Below are positions 8,424-17,033 of a DNA stretch of 64,000 nucleotides, one piece after another. Position 1 is the stretch's first letter, and every line of letters starts with the position of its first letter. Origin of the DNA: Shewanella salipaludis. Lineage in GTDB: Bacteria > Pseudomonadota > Gammaproteobacteria > Enterobacterales > Shewanellaceae. The DNA lies in contig NZ_JAAXYH010000011.1 in NCBI RefSeq assembly GCF_012911865.1, positions 79,502-143,501 on the forward strand, given 5' to 3'. Both the position numbers and the translations under genes were made by a program. The notes beneath the pieces were generated by a model. It saw only the letters and a program-made list of their open reading frames with translations, ran no database searches and was not told the origin of the DNA.

Positions 8424-8864
8424 ATGAATCAAGAATTGAGTGAACGCAAACCAGTCACCATCTTGCTGGTGGATGATGACTATGTCGATGTGAAGGGTGT
8501 TGAGCGCGCCTTGAAGCAACTCAAGATCCCCAATCCTTTGATTCGTGCCAAGGATGGGGTGGAGGCGCTGGAATTATTGCGCCAAGCGGACAGTGTGTCA
8601 CGGCCTTATCTTATCTTGCTGGATATCAACATGCCGCGGATGAATGGGATAGAGATGTTGGCCCAGTTACGCCAGGACCGCAAGTTGGCGAGCTCAGTGG
8701 TCTTTGTGCTGACGACCTCAAAAGACGACGAAGACAGGATAGCCGCCTATGACCAGCATGTGGCCGGCTACATAGTCAAACGACAGGGCGGGGATGGTTT
8801 CATACACATCATGGAAATGCTGGACCATTATTGGCGTGTGGTCGAGATGCCCGGCATAAGTTAA
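8424..8864 (+). CDS. CheY-like single-domain response regulator (Rcp1 type)
   Basis: A 146-residue receiver domain. I chose ATG 8424 because ACGGAAG lies 8 bases upstream. It has the acidic pair in ILLVDDDYVDVKGVERAL, the phospho-acceptor Asp in LILLDINMPRMNG, the Thr in VLTTSKDDED and the Lys in YIVKRQ. The VDDDYVDVKGVERALK start and the lack of an output domain resemble regulators that partner phytochrome-type or PAS histidine kinases. The REC-GGDEF-EAL gene follows after 22 bases and the kinase follows that, so it probably receives phosphate from that kinase. Confidence 0.85.
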   Translation: MNQELSERKPVTILLVDDDYVDVKGVERALKQLKIPNPLIRAKDGVEALELLRQADSVSRPYLILLDINMPRMNGIEMLAQLRQDRKLASSVVFVLTTSKDDEDRIAAYDQHVAGYIVKRQGGDGFIHIMEMLDHYWRVVEMPGIS

Positions 8865-8886
8865 CGTTAATCGAGGAAGATAATAC

Positions 8887-10590
8887 ATGGAAGTGCTTAT
8901 TATCGATGACGATGAGCTGGACCGTATGGCTATCATCAGGGCCATGAGACACGCCGAGGTTGAGGTCAACTTTGCCCAGGCGACGACGGCGCAGCAAGGT
9001 TTGATACTCGCCAATGCGCAACGTTTCGATGTCGTTCTGCTCGACTTCAGGTTGCCTGACTGCGATGGCATCGAGGTGCTGAAAATGTTGCGCAGCACCG
9101 GCGCCTGTCAGACGGCGATTGTCATGCTCAGCCAACAGGAGGATGAGACGCTGGCGGCTCAGGCATTGGAAGCCGGGGCGCAAGATTTTTTGCTCAAGGA
9201 TGAGGTCAACTCCCGCCGTCTGTGGCGCGCCGTATATCAGGCGCAGCATCGTTACCGCCTGGAAGAGGCATTGCATAACAGCAGGAATGAACTGCGGCAG
9301 CTGGCCGAGTGCGATCCCCTGACCGGGTTGGCGAATCGCTACGATTTCGAACGCGCCTTGCAGCTTGGGGTCGGCAGGGCCAACAGGGGCGGCACCCTGG
9401 CTGTGCTCTTGCTGGATGTCGACAGGTTCAAGCAGGTCAATGACACTTACGGCCATGGAGTGGGCGATCGGTTGCTGATCGAGGTGGCGCGGCGACTCAA
9501 ACCCGTCATCCGCGAGAGCGATTTGCTGGCGCGACTGGGGGGCGATGAGTTTGTGGTCCTGCTCCAGGACCTGGCCCGCGATGAGCAAGCGATACTGCTG
9601 GCCGAACGCATAGTGGCCTCCTTCCACGAACCCATGCTATGCGATGGTATCTCGTTGCGGGTCACCGCCAGCATAGGCATAGCCGTTTACGGCGACAGTG
9701 CCAACAACACCCTGGATCTGATGAAATGCGCCGATATCGCCTTGTATCGCGCCAAACAGGCGGGCCGTAATCAGAGCCACTTTTATTCGAAGCAGCTGCA
9801 TCAGGCCGTGCGCAAGCGCATGGCCTTGGAGCGCGACATACGCAATGCACTGGCACAACAGGAATTCAAACTCTACTACCAGGCCCAGATCGATGCCAAG
9901 AATGGTCAGTTGATCGGTCTGGAGGCCTTGCTGCGTTGGGAGCATCCCAGCCGCGGGGTACTACTGCCGGCCGACTTTCTGATCATGGCGGAAGAGATAG
10001 GTCTGATGCCGGAAATAGGCAAGTGGGTGTTGCAAAGCGCTTGCCGCCAGGTTCATGCCTGGCGTAACTGCCTGGCTCCCGATGGCCTGTGTCTGGCCAT
10101 CGCCATCAACTTGTCTGCCGGGCAATTACAGGAGCAAGATCTGTTCGAGACCATAGACAGGGCCCTGGCAGACAGCGGTCTGGATGCCGGCCTGCTCGAA
10201 TTGGAAATTACCGAACATGCCTTGATCAAGAATCCCCAGAATATCGCCGCCAAGCTGGCCAAGATTGCTGCCCGCGGGGTGCGTTTATCCCTGGATGATT
10301 TTGGTACCGGCTTTTCTTCCTTCGAGCATCTGAAGTTATTTCCCATTCATGCGCTGAAAATAGATCGTATCTTCGTCTCGGGCATAGGTCAGGGCGAGGC
10401 CCAGGATCGTCTGCTGGCCGCCATGATACGTTTCGCCAAGGCCCTGGGGCTGAAAGTGGTCGCCGAGGGGGTAGAGACCAATGCCCAGGCACAATTTTGC
10501 TGTGCGCATGGCTGTGATTTCCAGCAGGGGTATTTCTATGCCGAGGCCCTGCCGGCAACCGAGTTCGAGTCCAGGTTCTTGTTGGCCTGA
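8887..10590 (+). CDS. Response regulator with GGDEF and EAL domains (c-di-GMP turnover)
   Basis: A 567-residue protein with three domains: receiver (about 1-120, phospho-Asp in VVLLDFRLPDCDG), GGDEF (about 140-300, intact RLGGDEFVVLL with the RESD inhibitory site five residues before it) and EAL (about 320-567; LEALLRWEHP, EITEHAL, DDFGTGFSS, LKIDRIFV and VVAEGVET kept). Both catalytic centres look intact, so it may make and degrade cyclic di-GMP, with the balance set by phosphorylation. GAGGAAG lies before the ATG. It sits between a CheY-like regulator and a histidine kinase that are likely partners. Confidence 0.9.
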   Translation: MEVLIIDDDELDRMAIIRAMRHAEVEVNFAQATTAQQGLILANAQRFDVVLLDFRLPDCDGIEVLKMLRSTGACQTAIVMLSQQEDETLAAQALEAGAQDFLLKDEVNSRRLWRAVYQAQHRYRLEEALHNSRNELRQLAECDPLTGLANRYDFERALQLGVGRANRGGTLAVLLLDVDRFKQVNDTYGHGVGDRLLIEVARRLKPVIRESDLLARLGGDEFVVLLQDLARDEQAILLAERIVASFHEPMLCDGISLRVTASIGIAVYGDSANNTLDLMKCADIALYRAKQAGRNQSHFYSKQLHQAVRKRMALERDIRNALAQQEFKLYYQAQIDAKNGQLIGLEALLRWEHPSRGVLLPADFLIMAEEIGLMPEIGKWVLQSACRQVHAWRNCLAPDGLCLAIAINLSAGQLQEQDLFETIDRALADSGLDAGLLELEITEHALIKNPQNIAAKLAKIAARGVRLSLDDFGTGFSSFEHLKLFPIHALKIDRIFVSGIGQGEAQDRLLAAMIRFAKALGLKVVAEGVETNAQAQFCCAHGCDFQQGYFYAEALPATEFESRFLLA

Positions 10591-10679
10591 CCGGAACTAT
10601 GCCCCATCAATGGCCAAGGCTGTGAGAGCGGGAAATACAGAGCCATGTCTTGGGATGGCTAACGAAAGGGAGTGTTGCT

Positions 10680-13274
10680 GTGCCGTTTTCCCGATTTTTG
10701 TTGTCGAAAGATAAACGCGTCTTCGTCAGAACCCTGCTGCTCTTCCTGCTGCTGGCACTGCTGCTCTCGGCCTATTATGGCGGCAAAGTGCATACCAAGG
10801 GGGTCATGGAACTGGAGCAACAACTGACGACGCTCACCGACAAGAAAAGCGCCGAGTTGCAGTTGCTGCTGGTCAACATTCAAAAAGATGTGCAATTTCT
10901 GGAGAAGACCCCAGGGGTACAAGGCATAGTCCGCGCCAGTTTCAACGCCGGCCTGGACCCACTGCAGGGTGACTCGCTCGAGATCTGGCGCGCCAGGTTG
11001 AAACAAATTTTCAGTGCCTATCTCGTGGCCAATCCGGCGTTGAACCAGATCCGCTTCATCGGCATTGCAGATGAGGGGCAAGAACTGGTCCGGGTCGATC
11101 GTATCGATGGCACACCTGTTGCCGTCGCCGACAATCAGTTGCAGCCCAAGGCCGCCAGGGACTATTTCATGGCGATCGCCAAACTCGGCAAGGATAGTGT
11201 CTATATTTCCGATATCAGCTTGAACCGGGAGCATGGCCGGCTGTCGCAGCCCCTGACGCCCATGATCCGCGCCGGCATGCCAGTGTATCGCCAGGATGGG
11301 CAGCTGTTTGGCATGCTGGTATTGAACGCAGATGTTTCCCGGTTACTGGCGAGCATAGGTAGTATCCCATTCGAATTCGGCCAAATCCGCACCCTGATGG
11401 TTAACGCCGAAGGCGATTATCTGGTGCACCCGGACGCAGCTCAGAGCTTCGGTTTCGATCTGGGAGAGCGGCATCTCTGGAGCCATGATTTCAACCTGGT
11501 CTCACCGCGAGAATTAGCCGCCTCCCACTCGCTTCCCGGACTGCCGCAATCGGGTACCTTTTATTTTTCAAAGAAAAACATAGCGTTGGATCCGGATGAA
11601 CCACAGCGGGTCCTGACCCTGCTCACCCTGGCACCCGAGTCTATTGTCCTTAACCGGGCTATCATGGCGGGGAGTTATTGTCTGCTTGCCATCGGCATCC
11701 TGGGGCTCATCTGTGGCGGGGTATTTTATTATTTTCGGATGAAGTTATTCCTGAAAAATGAACAATTCAAACTGCAGGCCGTGAGCGAATTGGAGACGCT
11801 CTTGCGCCAGGTCATAGAAGCCGCCCCCTATGCCCAGGTATTGATCAATCAAGCCGGGGTGATCGAAATGGTCAACGCCCAGACAGAAGCGTTATTCGGC
11901 TATGAGCGTGCCGAACTCTTGGGTAAGCCTATAGAAACCCTGATCCCCGCCCGTTTTCATCACCAGCATCCTGGATTGCGCAATGCCTTTCTCGCCAAGC
12001 CGGAAACCCGCCCCATGGGACTCGGGCGGGAGCTGTATGCCCTGCGTAAAGATGGCAGCGAATTCCCGGTCGAGATAGGCCTCAGTCGCATAGACACCAA
12101 GCAAGGCGCCAAGGTGCTTTCGGCCATAGTGGATATTTCAGAGCGCCAGCATTTCATTGCCGAGCTGTCCCACCGCAACCAAGCACTGTCCAGCCTGGAG
12201 AAGCGCTTTAGGCAGGTGATCGAGGCCGCGCCCAACTGCATGGTGATGACGGATAATTTGGGCCGTATCGAACTGGTCAATGCCCAGACCGAAAAGTTGT
12301 TCGGCTATCTGCGTGAGGAGCTTCTGGGGCAGCCGATAGAAATGCTGATCCCGCAGCGCTTTCGGCATCAGCATCCGGGCCTGCGCAGCGGCTTTTTTGC
12401 CAAGCCGGAGAATAGGGCCATGGGGCTGGGACGGGATCTCTATGCCTTGCGCAAAGATGGCAGCGAATTTCCGGTGGAGATAGGCCTCAGCCGGGTCGAC
12501 ACCACGGTCGGCATCAAGGTGCTCTCGGCGATAGTCGACATCTCGGAACGCAAGCAGTTTACCGACGAGCTGACCCGCAGAAATCAGGAATTGAATAACT
12601 TCGCCTATGTGGCCTCCCATGATCTGAGATCGCCGCTGCGGGGCGTAGATCAGCTGGCCACCTGGTTGGAAGAGGACTTGAGCGGCAAGATAGACCCGGA
12701 ATCGGCCGAGCATTTGAGGCTGATGCGGGGGCGGATCAGCCGTATGGAGCAACTGTTGGCGGATCTGCTGGCCTATGCCCGTGCCGGGCGCCTGGAAGGC
12801 AGCCCGGAGCTGGTCGACACCGCCGACCTGGTACGAGATACCTTCGAGCTGCTGTGCCTGGATGCCGCCTTCAGACTGCAACTCGAGGGCAACTTTCCCA
12901 GGTTACGGACGGCCAGGGTGCCGCTGGAGTTGATCTTCAGGAATTTACTCGGCAATGCCATCAAGCATCACGACAGAGCCGGGGGGGAAATCAGGGTCAG
13001 GGTGCACCCGGGACGCAACAGCTTTGAGTTCGATGTCATAGACGACGGCCCCGGCATACCGCCGGAGTTGGCCGGGCGCGCCTTCAGCATGTTCCAGACC
13101 CTGAGGCCCCGTGATGAGGTGGAGGGCAGCGGCATGGGACTGGCGATAGTCAAGAAGACGGTTGAAACCTTCGGCGGCACCATCAGCCTGACCCCAAATT
13201 CCCCCCGCGGCGCAGTGTTCAGCTTCTCCTGGCCGGATAAAGTGCGTGAGTCGCTACCCGAGCCTGTGTCATAA
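10680..13274 (+). CDS. Membrane sensor histidine kinase: Cache-like sensor, two PAS domains, HisKA, HATPase
   Basis: An 864-residue kinase. I chose GTG 10680 because GAAAGGGAG lies 7 bases before it; an in-frame ATG at 10650 is also possible. Transmembrane segments at about 15-33 and 328-350 enclose a periplasmic Cache-like sensor. Two very similar PAS domains follow (about 375-490 and 510-627), both with LYALRKDGSEFPVEIGLSR. His647 in SHDLRSPLRG is the phospho-site; the ATPase domain (about 740-855) has NAIKHH, DDGPGIP and GSGMGLAIVKK. The type is like kinases paired with Rcp1 regulators, fitting the two regulator genes upstream. Confidence 0.9.
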   Translation: MPFSRFLLSKDKRVFVRTLLLFLLLALLLSAYYGGKVHTKGVMELEQQLTTLTDKKSAELQLLLVNIQKDVQFLEKTPGVQGIVRASFNAGLDPLQGDSLEIWRARLKQIFSAYLVANPALNQIRFIGIADEGQELVRVDRIDGTPVAVADNQLQPKAARDYFMAIAKLGKDSVYISDISLNREHGRLSQPLTPMIRAGMPVYRQDGQLFGMLVLNADVSRLLASIGSIPFEFGQIRTLMVNAEGDYLVHPDAAQSFGFDLGERHLWSHDFNLVSPRELAASHSLPGLPQSGTFYFSKKNIALDPDEPQRVLTLLTLAPESIVLNRAIMAGSYCLLAIGILGLICGGVFYYFRMKLFLKNEQFKLQAVSELETLLRQVIEAAPYAQVLINQAGVIEMVNAQTEALFGYERAELLGKPIETLIPARFHHQHPGLRNAFLAKPETRPMGLGRELYALRKDGSEFPVEIGLSRIDTKQGAKVLSAIVDISERQHFIAELSHRNQALSSLEKRFRQVIEAAPNCMVMTDNLGRIELVNAQTEKLFGYLREELLGQPIEMLIPQRFRHQHPGLRSGFFAKPENRAMGLGRDLYALRKDGSEFPVEIGLSRVDTTVGIKVLSAIVDISERKQFTDELTRRNQELNNFAYVASHDLRSPLRGVDQLATWLEEDLSGKIDPESAEHLRLMRGRISRMEQLLADLLAYARAGRLEGSPELVDTADLVRDTFELLCLDAAFRLQLEGNFPRLRTARVPLELIFRNLLGNAIKHHDRAGGEIRVRVHPGRNSFEFDVIDDGPGIPPELAGRAFSMFQTLRPRDEVEGSGMGLAIVKKTVETFGGTISLTPNSPRGAVFSFSWPDKVRESLPEPVS

Positions 13275-13348
13275 AACCCGGCAAGTTGGCGGTAATGTTC
13301 GGGCAGCCGTGGCCAGATCTTGCTTGTCGGCGCCACTGTGGCGCGCTC

Positions 13349-13388
13349 GTGTAATGGCATGTAATGGCATGTAATGGCGTGTAATTCG
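13349..13388 (+). repeat. Four 10-bp phased repeats (RTGTAATGSC)
   Basis: GTGTAATGGC, ATGTAATGGC, ATGTAATGGC and GTGTAATTCG lie end to end, one DNA turn apart, about 95 bases before the start of the next small gene. Two more copies lie at 13911-13930 before the second small gene. They may be stacked sites for one regulator. Confidence 0.6.
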
Positions 13389-13482
13389 CTTTGGTCGTTA
13401 AATTCCTTACTCTTACAGACTGGATGGCGGAGCTGCCTTGGCCGGCTCACGCCTTGATGCGGATGAGGGTGGACAACGGCTT

Positions 13483-13926
13483 ATGCAACAGACACTACAG
13501 CTCCAGGGGGCCGAGTTAAGGCACTGCGCCAGGATAGAGTTGAACAATGATTCCCCCTTTCCCCTGTTCAGGCGGCCGGGTGGCAGCCATTATGAGGCAC
13601 AATTTCCCGCCGTGCTGCCCGCAAACAGCAGCACCAGCATACTGCTGGAGTCGCATGTGGGCGCCCGGGTCTTCATGGGCTGGGCGCGCTATCAGGCCAG
13701 GGACAATCCCGGGATACGCTTGGTCTTGACGTTGACCAAGTCGCTGTTGCCCCAGCAGTCCATGCTCAAGATCCAGCATTCGGCCCGGCTGCGACACGAG
13801 ATGCAGGTGAGCTATTGCAGTGCCCGCAGATTTGAGGCCAGGCTCAGCCTCAGCGAAGACAGCCTGCCGCTCGATGCCGGCAAGCCGCAGAGCGTTTCCC
13901 TGAAGCAGGGGTGTAATGCCGTGTAA
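13483..13926 (+). CDS. Hypothetical protein, unrecognised
   Basis: A 147-residue protein starting MQQTLQLQGAELRHCARI. The start is uncertain: a TTG at 13438 has a GGAG ribosome site and is in frame. No signal peptide or membrane helix is evident. The pattern (ARIELNNDSPFPLFRRPGG, an FPAVLPANSSTSILLESHVG strand pair, FMGWARYQ) suggests an all-beta fold, but I do not recognise a family. It is preceded by 10-bp phased repeats and followed by a second unrecognised gene with the same repeat motif upstream, which hints at shared control. Confidence 0.6.
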   Translation: MQQTLQLQGAELRHCARIELNNDSPFPLFRRPGGSHYEAQFPAVLPANSSTSILLESHVGARVFMGWARYQARDNPGIRLVLTLTKSLLPQQSMLKIQHSARLRHEMQVSYCSARRFEARLSLSEDSLPLDAGKPQSVSLKQGCNAV

Positions 13927-13930
13927 TCCT
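13911..13930 (+). repeat. Two further copies of the 10-bp phased repeat
   Basis: GTGTAATGCC and GTGTAATCCT in tandem. They overlap the stop codon of the gene ending at 13926 and lie about 120 bases before the ATG of the next gene. Same motif and 10-bp period as the block at 13349-13388. Confidence 0.55.
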
Positions 13931-14048
13931 TTTTTAAGTCATTAAGAGATAGAATAAAATTCTGATTACTGCTAGCGTGGATAGTGAGTTGAACACGACT
14001 CATACAGCTGAGTATCGCACCGCATCATTTTGTTACTTGGAGAAATTT

Positions 14049-14582
14049 ATGTCCGAAAATACCATAATAGTACCGGCTTTTAATGCAAACACGTCGACAG
14101 TCGAGGGCGGCATAGCGATCGTCTGCCTCAAGGTGACGCCACATAAAACGGCCGACTGGCAGACGCAAATATTAAGGAATAACGAGTTCCAACCCCTGGA
14201 CGGTGAACTAGAGGTGATATTCGCAGCGGACAATGTTCAATTCCCGACGCTGAATTTGTTGGCCGAGATGCAGACATTCAAGTTGCTTGTACTGCTCGAC
14301 GGTTCGGCACAAGAGCCTGGCATATGGCAGTTCTATGATAAGGGGGTATATTTTGAAAACAATACCGCCAACAACCCGGACTTTGCGGTAACCACGGCAC
14401 TCAATGATGACAGCACTTGCCTGACTATCACTGTCAGCCAGGTGAAGGAAACCAGCAACGAGCTGCCGTTGGCGTTCCGCTACCTGGCCAGCTTCCTGCC
14501 TGAGAGCAGCCTTGGCGGCGGTCAATTGGGACTCTATTACTCACAAGATCCCAGTATCAAAATTCAACGTCCGCAGGGCTAG
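14049..14582 (+). CDS. Hypothetical protein, unrecognised
   Basis: A 177-residue protein. ATG 14049 is chosen because TTGGAGAAATTT lies directly before it. It is acidic, rich in short strands and Asn/Thr, and lacks a signal peptide or membrane helix. No family was recognised; QFYDKGVYFENNTANNPDF and LAFRYLASFLPESSLGGGQL are its most distinctive parts. It ends a few bases from the convergent Ser/Thr kinase gene, and with the previous gene it may belong to the same locus as the FHA/kinase pair. That link is inference from position only. Confidence 0.65.
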   Translation: MSENTIIVPAFNANTSTVEGGIAIVCLKVTPHKTADWQTQILRNNEFQPLDGELEVIFAADNVQFPTLNLLAEMQTFKLLVLLDGSAQEPGIWQFYDKGVYFENNTANNPDFAVTTALNDDSTCLTITVSQVKETSNELPLAFRYLASFLPESSLGGGQLGLYYSQDPSIKIQRPQG

Positions 14583-14585
14583 GGC

Positions 14586-17033
14586 TCAATAACGTTGCAG
14601 CAGTGCCGCGAATTCCTCGCGTTGCTGCAGCGGCGTGAACCAGGGCAGAGTAAACCACTCTTTGGCCAGCCCAGAGGCCAGTGCCTGCTCCATCTGTACC
14701 AGGGCCGAGTCCAGATTGCCGGTTTTACTGCCGATCAACGCGGCAACATAGGCGACGTTGGTGTCGGCCGGCGCCAGTTTTTGCGCTTCATTCAAGGCAC
14801 GCATGGCCGCGACTGTGCTGCCCAGATGCAGCGAGGCCTGGGCGCGTTCGAGCCATTCGCCCACGCTCAGCGGCGTCTGTGGTGACAGGTGCAACACCGC
14901 CTGATAATGTTGCTCGGCCTGGACCTGGTTGCCGCTGACCAGTTCGGCGTCGGCCAGATTGAGCCGATAGGTGGCGACGTCGGGGCTGAGTGCCACCGAG
15001 CGGCGCATGGAGGCGAGTGCCTCCGACTGTTGGCCGCCGATGAGCTGCGCCAGTCCCAGGTAGCTCAGGATTTCCGGGTCTTCACTCTGTGCCAGCACAG
15101 CCTCGAAACGCGCTATCGCATCCCTTACCGGTCCATGGGTCAAATAAATGATCCCCAGATTGACGTTGGCCGACCAGTTTTGCGGTTGAATACCCAGGAT
15201 CTGCGTCAGTCGCTGTTGCGCCTGGCTGGCCTCGCCGAGTGCGATTTCTGTGATGGCGAGGTTCATCAGGCTGGCGGTGTCGTGGCGCAGCGAATGAGCC
15301 AACAGATATTGCTCCCGTGCCTGTCGATACTGGTCCTGATACAAGGCCAGGTGTCCCCCCAAGGCGGCGGCATGGGCGGGATCCAGGCCCAATTCGAGCG
15401 CTTTCTCCCTGTATTGTTCGGCGTCCCGATAGTCCTGTTGACTCAGTGCCAGCCAGAATCTGTCGACGGCATAGAACACACTGGTCTTGTAGGAGCCCGG
15501 GCTCTTGTCCAGCCGCTGCGCCAGTCGCTGCAGTAAGGCAGAATCTTCGGATGAGTGGTACAGCTTGAGCGCATGCTCCCGATAGAGAGAATAGGCCGCG
15601 GTAATATAGGGATTACGCTCCAACAAGGTATCGAGGCGCGCCAGCAAACCGGCATCCAGGGTGTTGAATGACAACCTGTATATCGCCAGATATTCCTGAT
15701 ATTCGACCGCCGACATCGTCAGTTTGTCGGGCTGCATATCCAAGCCCTGGAACAGCCTTGCCCAATGGCTTTGGGTCGTTTGAAACAGGCTGTAGTTGTC
15801 GAGGTTGCTCAGGCTGGGCCAATTGACCTGCCCCAGTACGCTTAATTGCTTCGGCTCCAAGCGGCTGAGTTTTATCTGGCAAGGCTGGACCCGGCAGTTG
15901 ATCTCGGTATCGACAATATCCGTTGCGCCGGTCAGCTGTGCCAACTGCGTGAGGTTGTCGTGGTTCTGGTTGAGTTCGCTGCGGGAAATCAGCGTCGTGC
16001 CGCGGGTGTGGAGCACCGCCTGGCGCAGGGCATCGTCTATGGTCGCTTGCAACAACAGCTGTTGCTCTTGCGTCGTTGGCTGATCGAATCTGGGTTCCAA
16101 CACCAGAACATAGCGGTTGGCTCGATGGCTGCGCCAATAATCCAAGCCGGCGTAACCCAGGCCCAGGCAGAGCAGCAACCCCAGCCCCCCCAGCCCCCAC
16201 AGTGTGAGTGTGCCCTGCAGACGCGGTGGTTTGGCGGCAGGAATGGCCATGGTCTGCTGGCTGAGTTGTGCCTGGAACTCCAAATCCCGGTAGATGCGGG
16301 CCAACACCTCGGCGACCTGCTCGCTGTTGTACCCCCGCCGTCCCGGATTGGCATCGAGCAGCTTATTCAGCAGGCTAATCAATTCCGCCGGGAGTGCGGG
16401 TATGATGCCGGCGGCATCCATTGCGCGCGGCTTGTCGGCGTCGCTAAAGGGGTGGCGTTTCGCCAGCAGCTCGAAGGCCATCACGGCAAAAGAAAACAGC
16501 TCGCTGCGCTCATCGAGTGCTTTACCCTGCCGCTGCTCCGGTGACATATAGGGCTGGCTGCCGTAAGAGGGCGGCGCATCCTGTGGTTGCTGCGCCAGGC
16601 CGAAGTCGCACAGCTTGGCCTGCAGCCTGTCGCAGATCAGGATATTACTCGGTTTGATATCACAGTGCAGGATGCCGGCCTTGTGGGCCGCGGCCAGCGC
16701 AGCGGCAATCTGGCTGAGGATCTGCAGTTTTTGCGGCAGGCTCAATATCTGTTGGCGTTGCAGCGTCAGCAAGTCATGACCCTTGATGTATTCCATCACC
16801 AGCCCTGGAGACTCGCCCTCTATGACTTCGTAGATCTGCACCACATGGGGATGGTTAAGCCGTGCCAGCGCCCTGGCTTCCTGCAGGCTCTGCTGCCGTG
16901 CGCCTTGGTCTGTATCCAGCAGTTTCAGGGCGACGTGGCGTGATAACTTCTCGTCATAGGCCAGATAGACGCTGCCCATACCCCCACGGGCCAGGCACTT
17001 CTCGATACGATAATGTCGGACCCGGGTTAACAT
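14586..17033 (-). CDS. Membrane Ser/Thr protein kinase (PKN2-like) with TPR repeats
   Basis: An 815-residue protein. The kinase domain (about 8-260) has the glycine loop ARGGMGSV (16-22), Lys37, the catalytic loop H123-C124-D125-I-K-P-S-N, DFG 143-145 and MSPEQ. Cys in place of the usual Arg of HRD makes it a non-RD kinase, often not controlled by activation-loop phosphorylation. One transmembrane helix follows (about 277-297: LTLWGLGGLGLLLCLGLGYA), then an outer region and TPR repeats to the end (about 460-800), probably periplasmic. The start overlaps the FHA gene by 7 bases, so the two are co-translated and likely act together. Confidence 0.9.
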   Translation of the reverse strand: MLTRVRHYRIEKCLARGGMGSVYLAYDEKLSRHVALKLLDTDQGARQQSLQEARALARLNHPHVVQIYEVIEGESPGLVMEYIKGHDLLTLQRQQILSLPQKLQILSQIAAALAAAHKAGILHCDIKPSNILICDRLQAKLCDFGLAQQPQDAPPSYGSQPYMSPEQRQGKALDERSELFSFAVMAFELLAKRHPFSDADKPRAMDAAGIIPALPAELISLLNKLLDANPGRRGYNSEQVAEVLARIYRDLEFQAQLSQQTMAIPAAKPPRLQGTLTLWGLGGLGLLLCLGLGYAGLDYWRSHRANRYVLVLEPRFDQPTTQEQQLLLQATIDDALRQAVLHTRGTTLISRSELNQNHDNLTQLAQLTGATDIVDTEINCRVQPCQIKLSRLEPKQLSVLGQVNWPSLSNLDNYSLFQTTQSHWARLFQGLDMQPDKLTMSAVEYQEYLAIYRLSFNTLDAGLLARLDTLLERNPYITAAYSLYREHALKLYHSSEDSALLQRLAQRLDKSPGSYKTSVFYAVDRFWLALSQQDYRDAEQYREKALELGLDPAHAAALGGHLALYQDQYRQAREQYLLAHSLRHDTASLMNLAITEIALGEASQAQQRLTQILGIQPQNWSANVNLGIIYLTHGPVRDAIARFEAVLAQSEDPEILSYLGLAQLIGGQQSEALASMRRSVALSPDVATYRLNLADAELVSGNQVQAEQHYQAVLHLSPQTPLSVGEWLERAQASLHLGSTVAAMRALNEAQKLAPADTNVAYVAALIGSKTGNLDSALVQMEQALASGLAKEWFTLPWFTPLQQREEFAALLQRY

